Part shown: in pieces, positions 1 to 10,729 of the stretch | Layout: every line of letters starts with the position of its first letter | Numbering within the stretch: position 1 is the first letter of the stretch | Notes under the pieces: model-generated | Database searches by the model: none | What the model saw: the letters and a program-made list of their open reading frames with translations, nothing else | What the model was told of the DNA's origin: nothing | Position numbers and translations under genes: made by a program | NCBI GenBank assembly: GCA_930367205.1 | Contig: OV884011.1 | Coordinates: 38,267,754 to 38,331,753, forward strand | DNA length: 64,000 nt | Direction: 5' to 3' | Origin: Acanthosoma haemorrhoidale | Taxonomy: Eukaryota > Arthropoda > Insecta > Hemiptera > Acanthosomatidae

Positions 1-153
1 TTTGAGCTATTCAGTTAAAATTAATAAGTTCCTAAAACTTAGAATTAAGTATATCATATTTACATGTATTTAGTTGATTTCTTAAATTAATCATGCTCAT
101 GTTTGTGATAGGACATTGTCATGTTTATCTATAAATACTATTATTAGTCTTAC

Positions 154-263
154 TCCAAACATGAAGGTGTTAACCTCGTCCATGATATCTTGATCGGTAA
201 AGTCTGACGATTTCCTTTGAGTTTCCAGTAATAAATCCAAAAGACCCACTCTCTCTTTTTCAC
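154..263 (-). CDS. P450 coding exon 8 (last one in the window)
   Basis: Acceptor GGGTTCAG, donor GTAAGA. Encodes EKERVGLLDLLLETQ and DQDIMDEVNTFMFG, the conserved LDLLL and EEVDTFMFxG region at the start of helix I. The next exon should begin with the GHDTT-like oxygen-binding motif; it is not found in 1-153, so it lies beyond the window. Confidence 0.92.
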
Positions 264-3200
264 CTGAACCCAAATTTATTTATTTTAATTGAAATTTATA
301 AATTAATATACTTTTTACAACATATATAATACATTATGTAGCGAAATGTACCTAGATCTGTGTTCGATTTGTTATTTTTGGTCTTTTGAGCAAAACACCA
401 TTCTTCCTTTCGGTTATTTATAATCTAAAATAGAATTTAAATAATTAAATTATTCCATTGGGTTAATCAAATCAAAGATATATTAATTTTAAAAAAATAG
501 AACTCACATTAGTTATGTAATTGTTGATAAATTGTATATGTTGCTTATGTTTCCTTCCCAATGAAGAGATATTGAAAATCATATCGGAATAGTACAATAA
601 CCTAAAACTTCTCAGAAGTATAGTTTCCGTCACACTATAGGATTTTAAATGGATATTATTATGGTTTATCTTTTGGTTACCAATAAATTACTCTTCACAA
701 AATTTCTGTTACTTATCAAGTTCATACTTACTCTTTTATAATTTTGAAATATTCAGAGCCTCCTATCTGTGCATTAATTTTAGCTGCCATAGCTGTCTCT
801 GAAATATACAAAAAAGAAATGACTTTAAAAGTTTAAAAAAATAATTTGAGGGAGAAAGATTGAAAATTTTATTCTATCTGTATAAGTTACTTTCAGCTGA
901 CTTTATATTTTATGGCATTCATCTAAATTAAATTAGCTAGATATAGAATATAGGTAATAATAATATTTCTTTTATTTTATAAAGTTTATCCAAATCAATT
1001 AACTTTGTTTTCTTTCCTTTTTTCATTGATGAAAGGAAATAGAAGCATGAATATATTTGATGAAGAAATACTATTTTTATGCTATACCTGCGATAATATC
1101 CAGGGAGAGGTTGGCAATATAGCTCTCTATATTAAAGCTTCCTTTATCAACTTTCTCATCGAGTTTCCTAAGGTAGATATCGATATTTGCATTAAATACA
1201 GGCATAAATTTTTCCAATATTTTGAAATGAAATGCTGGTGTGATGATTTTTCTGTGTCTATTCCAATGCGAACCTAGCAAAGTAAAACTTTTCCTTTTAA
1301 TACCATAATATTTTAACTTTAGAAAAATCATCAAAGTTTTCAGGGTAAAAACAAATTTAATTACTATAAATTTTCACTCTCAAAATAAAATAGGTTTAAT
1401 GTTTGACTCGATGACCCAGTTACTTCTACTCTTTCTTGTCTTAAAAAATGTAACCCATTATTCAATAGATATGAATCGATACTTTCAGTTTAAGTGCAAT
1501 TTTAGCCAAATGGACTAACTTAGACTAATAGTGGAGTTTATGAGTTACAGAGAATGGAGAAGGGGGTGTTACAAATGAGAATATTGGCCGTGGTAATATT
1601 TAATATATTTGTGAAAAAGTAATGTTTTAAATTTATTTCTGGCAGCTATAACTATTTTATTTCTGTTAGTACTGAAGTGCAAAAGTTGGCTTGACTAGAT
1701 TTGAGAATTGCATGCATTTTTAATTTCTATAACACGATCTGCTTCCTAAAAGCAAATGCTGTCACATGAAAGTCAGCAATAAAAAATTATACATACAAAT
1801 TTGGCCTAATAAATTTTATTATCTCTGGCATTAACCTATAACTTGGGAGAGAAAAGCTTCTTTATTTTCCTGAATAATTGGCCTTGTGTTTTTCCTATAG
1901 AAATCTAGAAACCTATTTTTTTCATAAGAACTAGTGTCTGATTCTAGTGATTTTTGCTATGGTTCTCCTTTTTGAAGAATTGTGATATGATCCACATATG
2001 CAACCATATTGCATAGAAGACTGAAACAATTTTTTATGTACGTCTAAGTGTTGTTCATTTTTTAAAATTAATTATATTGATTTCCATGAAATTACCTGAA
2101 GAAGTGAATAATCCTTTTCCTAGCCATGGTTCAAAAAATTTGTATTGAAAAGCTTTACTTGTAAGTTCTCTGCTTATCAAAATTTGCTGAAACATAATAG
2201 CTAAATGTAATGTAAATGTATTGATTTATGATTTTTTTTCCCTCAAAAATATAAATTGAATAAAAGCATCAAACTTGTACAGATTTATGGGCAACAGCAA
2301 GAGAAATGTGACAGAATAGTTTAAATTTTATTAGTATTAGTAAACATTAATTAATTTAAGTAGAATGCTCACTTCTATGTCTTGAAGGTCATTGATTAAA
2401 ACTATTGTAATTGGGCCGATCCACACTGCTAAAGTACCATTCTCACGGATAGCTTTTTTATTTCCTTCTTCATTAATTATTGCCATCATCTTGTTGAGTA
2501 TTTCTATAAAACATACAAAAGGTTATTTTAAAATAATAAATATTTAACTGATTTATAGTGTTTTTGCTTTGATTTCTTTCAAGTATTTCACTAATCTGGT
2601 TCAATCAAATTTTTTTTAAATACTGATTCTGGGTCGCTAAGGACCCCAACAATAACATAGAAGTAATAAATAAATTTATCTAACTTACACTTTTGTAACA
2701 TAAAATGATTTTCATCTTGGAATAATAATAGGGTGAATTAAAATCAACATAATAGAATGACATCAAACACATTAATTAAATCCATTAATAGAAGTTAGTA
2801 ACTTCCCATAGCAATGGTAACAGAGAATTATAAAATAAAAGGTCGTTAGGATTAAATGATGTATTGATAAATTAAATTATGGGAAGAATAATGATGATTA
2901 AAATATGATATCTTCAGTGGAAGGGATATAAGAGTCACAGAGAATGTCAGTTATTGATAAAAGTGGTGTTGCAGAGTAGCTTTGCCTATGATTTTCAAAG
3001 AAGTCGTTATATACGCCACTTCTACAGTCAAAACGGGGGAAGACAAGCTACATGCCTAGGAGATGACCGGAACTATAGAGCAGTTTGAGAGGGGAAATAG
3101 GTCAGCGGGTGATATGGAATATGCACTATCCAGGACAGAGTTTAGTCAAAGACCACACTGAAGTTTACTGATGTGAGGAAGTTAATTGGTTGGGAATCAG

Positions 3201-5044
3201 TTGTTAATTTTACAGACTCTACAAACAGATTTTCAGCTTTCTTTGAATAATTAGTTTTGAGCTTCATATTCCTAGAACTCTATCCCTCTAACAATTCTCC
3301 AATTCCCTTCCTTTCCAATATTTAAATCCCATCTTTTCAAATTCCTTCTGACATCCTGAATGGATGCAGATAGCTCTCTCAGATGAAAATAACTCTTTAA
3401 ATGCAAATAACCCATACAATACAGCCTATCGTAAAAATCCATCCAATATACAGTATATTATTAATATAGTACTATTGTAGTATATTATGCTGAGTTAAAA
3501 AAATCTAAAGAGTTAATCAGAATATACATTTTTGTTTTCAGTTAAATAGTATTATTATTACTGATATTTGCATCAACCAATTAATTGAGAAAACTGTTTG
3601 ATTTTATTTTCTATTTAGCTTATTTTAATTTTATATTAATGTTTTATCTAGGCCTGGAGTTTACATTTCATATTATCATGTGTAGCGACCGCTAACTACA
3701 TGAGGTAAATAACCCTCTACTCTATTGTATGTATTGTAAATTAGTTATAATATGTTGTATATTAAATTAAACAAATGTAAATAATATTACCAAAACACAA
3801 AGTCGTATCAGTGTAAATATTGTAAACAATAAATGACTTAGCTGCAGACGAGTTCAGAGGCAGCCAGGGGTCCTTTAGCCAGATAGTCCAGCCCTGGTTC
3901 CCTGGGCCCTGGTCAGGCCCTTCCAGGCTTACCAGCTGTCCAGAGCCAAGCCTGCAATGTGATTGGTCAAAATAAAACCCCAACTTATTGGCTACTTTGG
4001 GCTATATATACCCCCTAGTTTTAGCCGACTATTCATTCAAGCTATGGCTTGCCTCTGGACTGGTACTTGCAGCTGCACTGATGTTTCAAGATATTGCCTT
4101 CTTATTTATGAAAACCTCTACACTTCTATCCTAGCCTTGCTATGTTTTGGTCCGGCGTTGTCAGACCACCTTCCTAGTGGGATTCTCTGCCTTTGTCTTG
4201 ATAAAACTAGCACCTCCTTGGAAGAGATCTCTACCATGCAGACGACGGTCTCTGGGGCCCTACAAACTTTACCTAGTAGCATCTCCCCCAGCGATCCAGT
4301 CTGCCTCCCTCCGATTCATACTCGCCTTTGGGATCGGGACAATTTTCACCTGCCCTTAGATACCGAGTGTGAATTCGTGGTTATTCCCCAGACCACATAA
4401 ACTACATATAATACCTACCCTGTACCTCTTGTCCTGAACATAGTGCTGTTGGGGCACATACCTACCAAATATAGCTATAGAGGATAGAGGATAGCTCAGT
4501 AGTAAGACCCGTCATCAAATAATCGTCCAGGTCGCCTATTCAACTCTCATTCCGTCACCAGAGGTAGGGTAACTAGGCCCCCCTCCTGTCGACCCAACAT
4601 CATGTTTTATGTTTATTTCATTTCCCTATTTTGTACAAGGCATCATCTGCATTCCTTTATGTTATTCTAAGGGGACAATCGTCCCAGAATATATTTAATT
4701 TTTTTATTTGATAGTTAAATGCTGATGAAAAGATAGTTGTGATGGAGATAAAATAGTAAATTTACAAAATTTAAATCAATGAAGAGTATTTGTTTTTATT
4801 TTCTCAGGGGAAGTGAACTGTGCTAATAATCGTATCATTTTATATTTAAATCATACATTTATGTTACTATTGAAAGGAAAACAATTTTACCATTTTTATC
4901 GACCCACAAGTGAAGTGCATGACCAATGAGCGGTAGCCCCTTTGCATAAGGTAGGCGTGAAGCAAGCTTGTAGTAGTTGAAATATCGAAAAATAATATGA
5001 AATAAAATTAGAGCTGTCAGCAGGACAATATAGAAAATCACCAT
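154..5044 (-). CDS. Cytochrome P450, CYP4 family (CYP4C-like), 5' part of gene, eight coding exons, continues beyond position 1
   Basis: Joining exons 4891-5044, 2373-2503, 2096-2186, 1088-1273, 732-798, 508-634, 352-424 and 154-263 (complement) gives 939 bp, 313 codons, with no stop and matching phase at every junction; all introns are GT..AG. The protein has an N-terminal hydrophobic anchor (residues 1-22) followed by a basic, proline-containing hinge (RLPYAKGLPLIGHAL), as in microsomal P450s. Family landmarks follow: PWLGKGLFTSSG, then HWNRHRKIITPAFHFKILE (helix C region), then LDII-A-ETAMAAKINAQ, and finally ERVGLLDLLLE and DEVNTFMFG just before the I helix. CYP4 proteins are about 500 residues, so the I-helix oxygen-binding motif, ExxR and the heme cysteine lie outside the window. 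CYP4 enzymes are ER-bound monooxygenases, often fatty-acid or xenobiotic hydroxylases; the substrate here is unknown. No inactivating change is seen in the visible part. Confidence 0.95.
352..424 (-). CDS. P450 coding exon 7 (73 bp)
   Basis: Acceptor TTCTATTTTAG, donor GTACAT. It encodes IINNRKEEWCFAQKTKNN and a polar tail; this fits the V-I-x-x-R-K-x segment of CYP4 proteins, followed by their variable charged loop. The donor is not the strongest form, but it is the one that restores the reading frame into exon 8. Confidence 0.82.
508..634 (-). CDS. P450 coding exon 6
   Basis: Acceptor AATCCTATAG, donor GTGAGT. Encodes RSFRLLYYSDMIFNISSLGR and then KHKQHIQFINNYITN, the CYP4 F-G region (usual pattern RxxxPWLxPDxIFxLTxxGxxHxKxL). 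Ends in phase 0. Confidence 0.92.
732..798 (-). CDS. P450 coding exon 5 (67 bp)
   Basis: Acceptor TATATTTCAG, donor GTAAGT. It reads ETAMAAKINAQIGGSEYF across the junction, matching the CYP4C signature ETAMGxxxNAQ. Both ends are split codons whose phases match the neighbouring exons. Confidence 0.93.
1088..1273 (-). CDS. P450 coding exon 4
   Basis: Acceptor ACTTTGCTAG; donor GTATAG right after LDIIAG. It encodes HWNRHRKIITPAFHFKILE, including the helix C W-x3-R pair that contacts heme propionates in P450s. The open frame runs further 5' to about 1334, but the phase and the preceding exon place the true boundary at 1273. Confidence 0.95.
2096..2186 (-). CDS. P450 coding exon 3 (small)
   Basis: Acceptor ATGTTTCAG, donor GTAATT. 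Encodes QILISRELTSKAFQYKFF and EPWLGKGLFTSS, matching the CYP4 helix B to B-C loop with the typical PWLGxGL motif. It is 91 bp, too short for ordinary ORF calling, and fits between exons 2 and 4 in phase. Confidence 0.93.
2373..2503 (-). CDS. P450 coding exon 2
   Basis: Acceptor TTTTATAG, donor GTGAGC. It encodes EILNKMMAIINEEG and then LAVWIGPITIVLINDLQDIE, the usual CYP4 stretch of beta-1 strands before helix B. It enters with two bases completing a split Glu codon and leaves in phase 0. Confidence 0.93.
3681..4599 (+). mobile_element. Solo LTR (copy A of LTR family 1) in P450 intron 1
   Basis: The element runs from TGTAGCGACCGCTAACTACA to CGACCCAACA, 919 bp, with TG..CA ends. It is flanked by a perfect 5-bp duplication TCATG (3676-3680 and 4600-4604). 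It contains an ATTGGCT CCAAT-type box near 3987, a TATA box (CTATATATA, about 4002-4010) and an AATAAA near 3826. Whole-length relatives lie at 11476-12381 and 13505-14421. No internal retrotransposon sequence is attached, so it is a solo LTR left by recombination. Its promoter points opposite to the P450 gene. The open frames inside it (up to 145 codons) are not conserved in frame between copies and I do not call them genes. Confidence 0.93.
4891..5044 (-). CDS. P450 coding exon 1 (start codon, membrane anchor)
   Basis: ATG at 5044-5042 starts MVIFYIVLLTALILF, a membrane anchor, and the exon ends in phase 1 at DKN-G with donor GTAAAA. A good acceptor (TTTATTTCAG, ending at 5054) lies 9 bases upstream of the ATG, so the 5' leader is probably completed by a separate noncoding exon further right, which I could not locate. 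An upstream in-frame ATG (5098) would lie within that intron. Confidence 0.9.
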
Positions 5045-5053
5045 CTCTGTTAC

Positions 5054-6860
5054 CTGAAATAAATATATCAGTAAAGTTATTTTACTTATCAGTTGCACAT
5101 TTTGTTTATCAATTGTTTTATACCAGGGTTGGTCCCGGTACGTTAGCCTGCATTTTTAGCACCCCCTTCTACTTCCTGAAGTGAATTAAAATTTACAACT
5201 CATTGTCTCGGGATTTAAATCAAGAATCTTAATGTGATGAAGTTGATAACCTTGAGCAGATAACACTATCCACTACATCTTATTTGCTATATATGAGCCC
5301 ATATAGTTACTAATATCATGAATATAAATAATATCAATAATAAATCAGTAGTTCATAGTTAGCTGTGTATTTATATTATAGTGGATATGTTTATATGGGC
5401 TTAGATTGATGAAATAAAGGTTTTAGATTGAGCTTCTCCAATATATGTAAAGCAGTGCACATTTTAGTTGCATCCTCTAACTACTCCATCTCTCATGTCG
5501 ACATATATATATTATGTTAAAACATCATCCATTTATAAATTTGATGAAATTTTAAAATATTTTTATCATCAATCTTAACCAATATCACAATGAATACAAC
5601 CATTCAAATTAATACTCATATTTAATTCATGATAACTATAATTACTTTAATTTGTTTCCACTTCAAAATTAATCTCTCTATAAGTGATGTTTCAAGCATT
5701 ATACCATAAATTGAACATTTTGTTGAAGAAAAATAATTAAAGATTTGTTACATGTGATCTTACAAAATCGCACCTTTTATTATAGTTTTCATTTTTTTTT
5801 ACAATAGATAAAATTTTTTTTATTATAAAATTTATTTTAGTTCCCTACTTCCGTTGAAGGAATTTCAAACATTGAAAGAATGATACATATTTGTTCTTGG
5901 GTTGAACCACTCATAAGTTTAAACTGATTTGACAAATGATCTTTCTGGATCATCACTTTATCAACTAGAAACAATACTATTATAGTACATTTCTGAGTAA
6001 AAATTAATCCAATCCTCTTTGTTTGACTATTCAGGCATCATCTGGACTTCAAATAAAAAAAAAATATTTATAAAATTCTAAAAAAAAATGAATTTGCCAT
6101 ATTGTTAATATATAACTAATCACCGATTCAAAGAGAAATCAACATTAACTAACAATAATTATATTAACAATTTGAAAAATCAAATTTATTATTGACATAG
6201 TTTTTTATTATAACAGGTCAAGAAGATTCCTGAATTGGGGAAATATTAATGCCAGGGATATGTTTTAATTAGAAATAAACAGGTTTTAATTTAAATTGTC
6301 TTCAATACTACCCTGCCATTTATAATACATTTTTTTTGTTTCATTAATTAAGTTAAAGGTCGTTTTATATCTGTTGCTATTTTATATAATATTCTTTTCT
6401 TGCACAATATCTGGTATTGCATTAATATTGAATATAGTTTTATTTGATTAGTTGTTTGCCTAATATGTATTATATTTTTTAATTTCCAACACTTTTTTTT
6501 AGAAATGATTTAATTAAAAGCGAAGGTGATTGTGAAACGAAACAATGATAATGATGTTCCGGAATGAATAGAACATCGTCTTTATAGGAAAACTGATGGA
6601 AAGTGAAAACAATCAATCTCATCGTATTGAGTTATTTTCTCCTGAATAGGGAAATAAGAATTGCTCTGTCATCACCTTGAATGAATAATCTACTTAAATA
6701 CAGCCATGGAAGCTTGGGGAAACAAGAAAGCAGACCTTGAAACATAGGCAATTGCCATATTGGTGAGCTATGGACATCTCCCTTTAAGGGAATCGTCACT
6801 TCTAATTTACTTACCTTCATGTGAAAGAATAATAAATTTACAAAAATATTCCAAATTAAT
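5054..6860. other. No gene recognised (upstream of the P450)
   Basis: AT-rich DNA upstream of P450 exon 1. It should hold the P450 leader exon and promoter, but I cannot pick them out. No protein-coding or repeat signal was recognised. Confidence 0.5.
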
Positions 6861-7086
6861 AATCAGGATACCAAGATATTCAATTTTATCCCTTACTTAG
6901 TATGATAGGAAAATATTTATATTTTAATTACAAGTATTTGATTAACTAATCACATTTGATTATTTTTCATAAGGTTTCATTTATTCTTAGCATCAAATGG
7001 AACTACTTTGCAAAAGATCATGCCTCTAAAAAAACTGGCTGAGTTAAAGGTGCTAAAACGATGCTCATGAATTTCAGGCTCTGAAA
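6861..7086. repeat. Interspersed repeat R1, copy 1 (longest)
   Basis: Diverged but alignable with 22973-23200 and, in part, with 9117-9290, 23250-23350 and 30275-30420. Shared blocks are an ATGATAGGAAAATATTTAT core, ATTATTTTTCATA, TTTATTnTTAGCAT, AAAGATCATnCCTCTA and a GGCTG/GGTTGAGTT block. It has no coding capacity. It is probably an old nonautonomous transposon or LINE tail; ends are not defined. Confidence 0.6.
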
Positions 7087-7317
7087 TTCTGCTCAGTTTT
7101 AATGAATTTTGGTGAGACATTTTAGGAAATTATTTCATTTTTTCAGTCATGTTCTAAATATAAATGTAAATATTTATACCCTCCAACCAACATGAATAAA
7201 AAAAAAATAATAACGCAAAAATATTGTAGAATTTAAATTTACTGTTAAGCTGGAAAATGAAAAATTTATTTAAATTGTGTCTAGATTACACAAAAACTAG
7301 TTAAACTACTTAATTAA

Positions 7318-8260
7318 ATGATTTTGTGGATCTTAGTAAAGCGTTTGACCGGGCATAAGAAGAATACATTCTTATTCTTCAATATTAGCGACATATTGAA
7401 CGAAAAAGTGGTCACCAGAGGTTTAAAACTTTCAGTTTTAAGTATCTATGAAAAGACCCGAAATGCAGTCAGGACGTCCAACCATGTATCTCAAGTATTT
7501 GAGACATGCATGGGCACCCCAAGGGTGTAACCTGAGCCCTTTTCTTTTTATTGTTCTAGACTTTACATTGTCGGAAGCCAAAACCAGAATGAGAAATTGT
7601 GGTTCAGGCTTTAGGAATATTGTTCCTAGAAATTACATTCTCCCTGCTTTCGCCGATGATCTCGTGGTTTTTAGAAAAGATCTCCAAAATAATTTAGTAA
7701 TCCCCCAAGAGAACTTGAAAGAAATAAACATGTCGATAAATGAGGAAAAGACGAACATGCTCAGAATTGGAAAGCCGGGGAAAAGGAATGCACGAGTGCT
7801 CCGAGTTAACAGGAAAATACTAGAGCAAGTCGATGATAGGTGCTTGGTGCTCAACTCTAGAACGGTCTCATCGATTCGGAGAAGAGATGACGAATCCTGG
7901 CAGCGGGTGGACTCAGGCGAGGACTGATCAACGAGAGGGAAGTATGTATAAAAAGAAACAAGGATAAAAGTACTTTTCTTCCTACCAATACCTACTTATG
8001 CGAATCCTTCTTGCTTGACTTCCAAGCACAAAAGTCAAAAACAAGCAGTGGGAAATGAGCTTCCTGCGGAATAGAATACAACAATTCTAACGAACCTCAA
8101 AATAAAGTGATCCAAAACTAACATTGTCGAGAAACAGCTCAGTCACGTCGATATTAGATTGGACGAGGGGAGACTGGCCAAAATAGCGTTCGAGACGCGA
8201 AGCAGACCTCAAGTAGGACCTTGGAGGATTGGGCAGGACTCAGGAGGAACTAAATAAATA
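7318..8260 (+). pseudogene. Non-LTR retrotransposon (LINE) reverse transcriptase remnant
   Basis: The reading starts inside the RT domain at motif A (DFVDLSKAFDRA, about 7320-7355, in a frame later interrupted by stops). After a frame change comes MGTPQGCNLSPFLFIVLDF (7509 onward) and the catalytic box as FADDLVVF (about 7645-7668; usual form YADD or FADD), then MSINEEKTNMLRIGK, the normal thumb motif. Downstream LDEGRLAKIAFETRSRP (about 8157-8210) resembles the C-terminal end of RTE/CR1-like insect LINEs. Frameshifts, stops and loss of the whole 5' half show it is dead. Clade assignment is uncertain. Confidence 0.85.
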
Positions 8261-8269
8261 TTTAAACTA

Positions 8270-9116
8270 CTTCTTTGAATCATTAGATAAAAATGGGCGT
8301 TACATTGCCAATTACTTACGCACACCACAATACTCAGACCGAAACTGACCCTCAGTCTTGAATTGTAGGACAAGAAGTCAAACATTTTCCAATTTAAATC
8401 CTTGCAGTCTAAAATACTTTAAAAAGCTAAATGGCCTCATTTATTGCATTGAACTTTGTTGAATAGTGAACAGTATTACTTTTCTTCCAAATTTATTTAA
8501 TTGACATTTAAGTATAGCAAATGAGAATCTGAGCTTGAGAATCTATTTATTCTGCCTCTATCGCAGTACTAACCCCGACAGTCCAGGAAATGGCCTCTGA
8601 AGTTGATTCGCGCAAATAACCCTTTTTTAAGGCATCAAACAAATAATTCAATTTTTTTTTTTTAAACTTTCCTTTTCACCTTTAACTGATCTAAAATTCA
8701 CCGATCCACTGAGGGGTATCTTCGTTATTATTCAATATGATCGTGAAAGTTTATACTTAACGCATTACCACGTAATAGGTATTTTCTCGAAATAATAAAG
8801 AACTATTAAAAAAAAAACCTAGAAAACTATGTAATGTGATACTTTCTTTTATTATTTCTATAAAATTCTTCGCCTACCAGAGGATTTTCCATCCTTAGAT
8901 CGGAATTAGGGTCCATGAGTGGTGTATAAATGCAGTCACTTGAGTGAGTACTCTGAAAACTGTGATTTCTAGAATACTATGAGAAATACCTCGCTAAACC
9001 CTAACACGGTGAATATATAAAAACTCCAATGAAGTGCGATGTACCACAGTCATAGGTCGCGAATATATGAAGTATATATATATAGGAAATAGTCCTCTAA
9101 CGTCCTAGTACATATC
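8270..9116. other. No gene recognised
   Basis: AT-rich sequence between the LINE remnant and the next repeat copy, without a convincing reading frame or element end. Confidence 0.5.
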
Positions 9117-9290
9117 AGCATGTAAATATCTTTAATTTGATACTTTACTTGATGCGATAGGAAAATATTTATTTTAAAAAATTTTACATTTATTAAATGT
9201 AACTACCAAATAAAATAACATGTTTATAAAAGGACTGGTTGAGTTTAAGTTGCGAACAAGATGTTATGGACAGTTATAATGGCTTATTGA
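9117..9290. repeat. Interspersed repeat R1, copy 2
   Basis: Contains GATAGGAAAATATTTATTTT, a stretch parallel to the ATTACAAGT..TTGATT block, and AAAAGGACTGGTTGAGTTTA, in the same order and spacing as copy 1. Shorter, with internal deletions. Confidence 0.5.
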
Positions 9291-9299
9291 ACAAAAAAA

Positions 9300-10720
9300 A
9301 TACACATTGTTCTCCACGGCTTCAAGATGTTTGATTTGATAGTCAGTTAATTAAAGACGCTAAAAGAATGTAATTATTTTATGGAGGTGGCTACATTATT
9401 CATGCGGAAGGTACCTCTATTTATGCCAAGTCTCTTGTACGAGTTGGTGACAGACAGCACTGGACTGACTTGAGCAGACAGAAAACAGGTGAAAAATAAG
9501 GGTAACATAAAATCCTACGATAAGCCCAAATAATCAAATTCTGAAAATCGTCATATTGCTTTGAACTTATTCATTTTAACCTTTGATGAAAAAATGAAAT
9601 TATTTCTAGTGCAGATCCATGGATTTATTAATATTTATATATCCTTGTCATTTATTTATACTAAGTTGATGCAATCTGACTTTTCACCCATAGCCTAACT
9701 TCAAACATTAAGATTCCTGTCCACCGTTCAGATATAAAATAAAACGTTCAACACCGTTGAAATGGTACCATCCCGGCAGGCATTAGGCCCTTTCCGTTTC
9801 TATAGTTACAGCTTCGTGTCCTAGCCCCAAGCTTTTTTACTGTACACACTCGTACCCAAACTATTTCTGAGCACTCTGTTGAAGAGGAGACAAAGATAAC
9901 TTACCCAGCCACCAGCAAGAGCCAGCAAAGAGACACTGAACTATTCGAGACCGGTCTATCCTGAGGCACAGAAGACAATGGCTATTCATCCCTCCATATA
10001 GTTCGGATAACAGTAAACCTTCATCATGCTCTTATGATCTCTTCTTTACTTTCTAGTCTTCTTCGGTGTCACACTTAATATTAATCCAAGTAGTTATTCT
10101 CTGCCATCCAATTCTCCAGTTACTAAAACTTTGGATAGTCGAATTCTACTATCGTCAAAATTATTAGTAATATTGATTCGAAAACCAGCTTACAAGAAAA
10201 AAGACTCATCTCTGTTGCTATGGATTTGTGAAAGAGATCAGGATGGGCCGTAGGAACGGAGATACATATTTCGAGGCAAGGTAGTCTGTTGTCAGTCGTA
10301 TTGCTATCGGTGATCACCATCCGCTGAAGACGAATATTGCCCAATAGCAACACTTCCAGTTTCTCCGAATGTACCTGTGGTAGAAGGTACGGTAAAATGC
10401 TAATATGGAGAAAGTATAAGAGACATCGAGAGAATAGTAGAGGAAGATAATGTCAAATAATATAATATTTTTAATTTATAAAATGTTAAGGGGAGGTCTC
10501 GTGCCCCCTCCATAGCTACATTGTGCATTGAACTTTCCAATACGAGTTCTCTTTGGCTAAACAATTACAAAGAATGTAAACAATGTACTACATACGTACA
10601 AAAACTACCCTATTTGACCATAAGCTGCCAATATGAAACCCTCAATGTAACAAAAATTATTATTTTTCTCTTTTATTTGATTTGGTTCTTTTTATAAAAT
10701 TTGTATAAAACAAGGTTCAC
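9300..10720. other. No gene recognised
   Basis: No supported gene. The 3' LTR of the errantivirus to the right would be expected near here, but no sequence like 16162-16501 is visible, so that end has been deleted or has decayed. Confidence 0.45.
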
Positions 10721-10729
10721 CCAAATACG

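Noticed and set aside
1005..1277. 90-codon plus-strand frame
   Set aside because: Opposite-strand shadow of P450 exon 4.
3963..4400. 145-codon open frame inside LTR copy A, with similar ones in copies B, C, D and E
   Set aside because: The frames lie in different reading registers and orientations between copies and are broken by small indels; they reflect the stop-poor, C-rich LTR sequence, not a gene.
4480..4560. tRNA-like wording (GATAGCTCAGTAGTAAGA) in LTR copy A
   Set aside because: There is no B box and no folding arms; the sequence is part of the LTR family.
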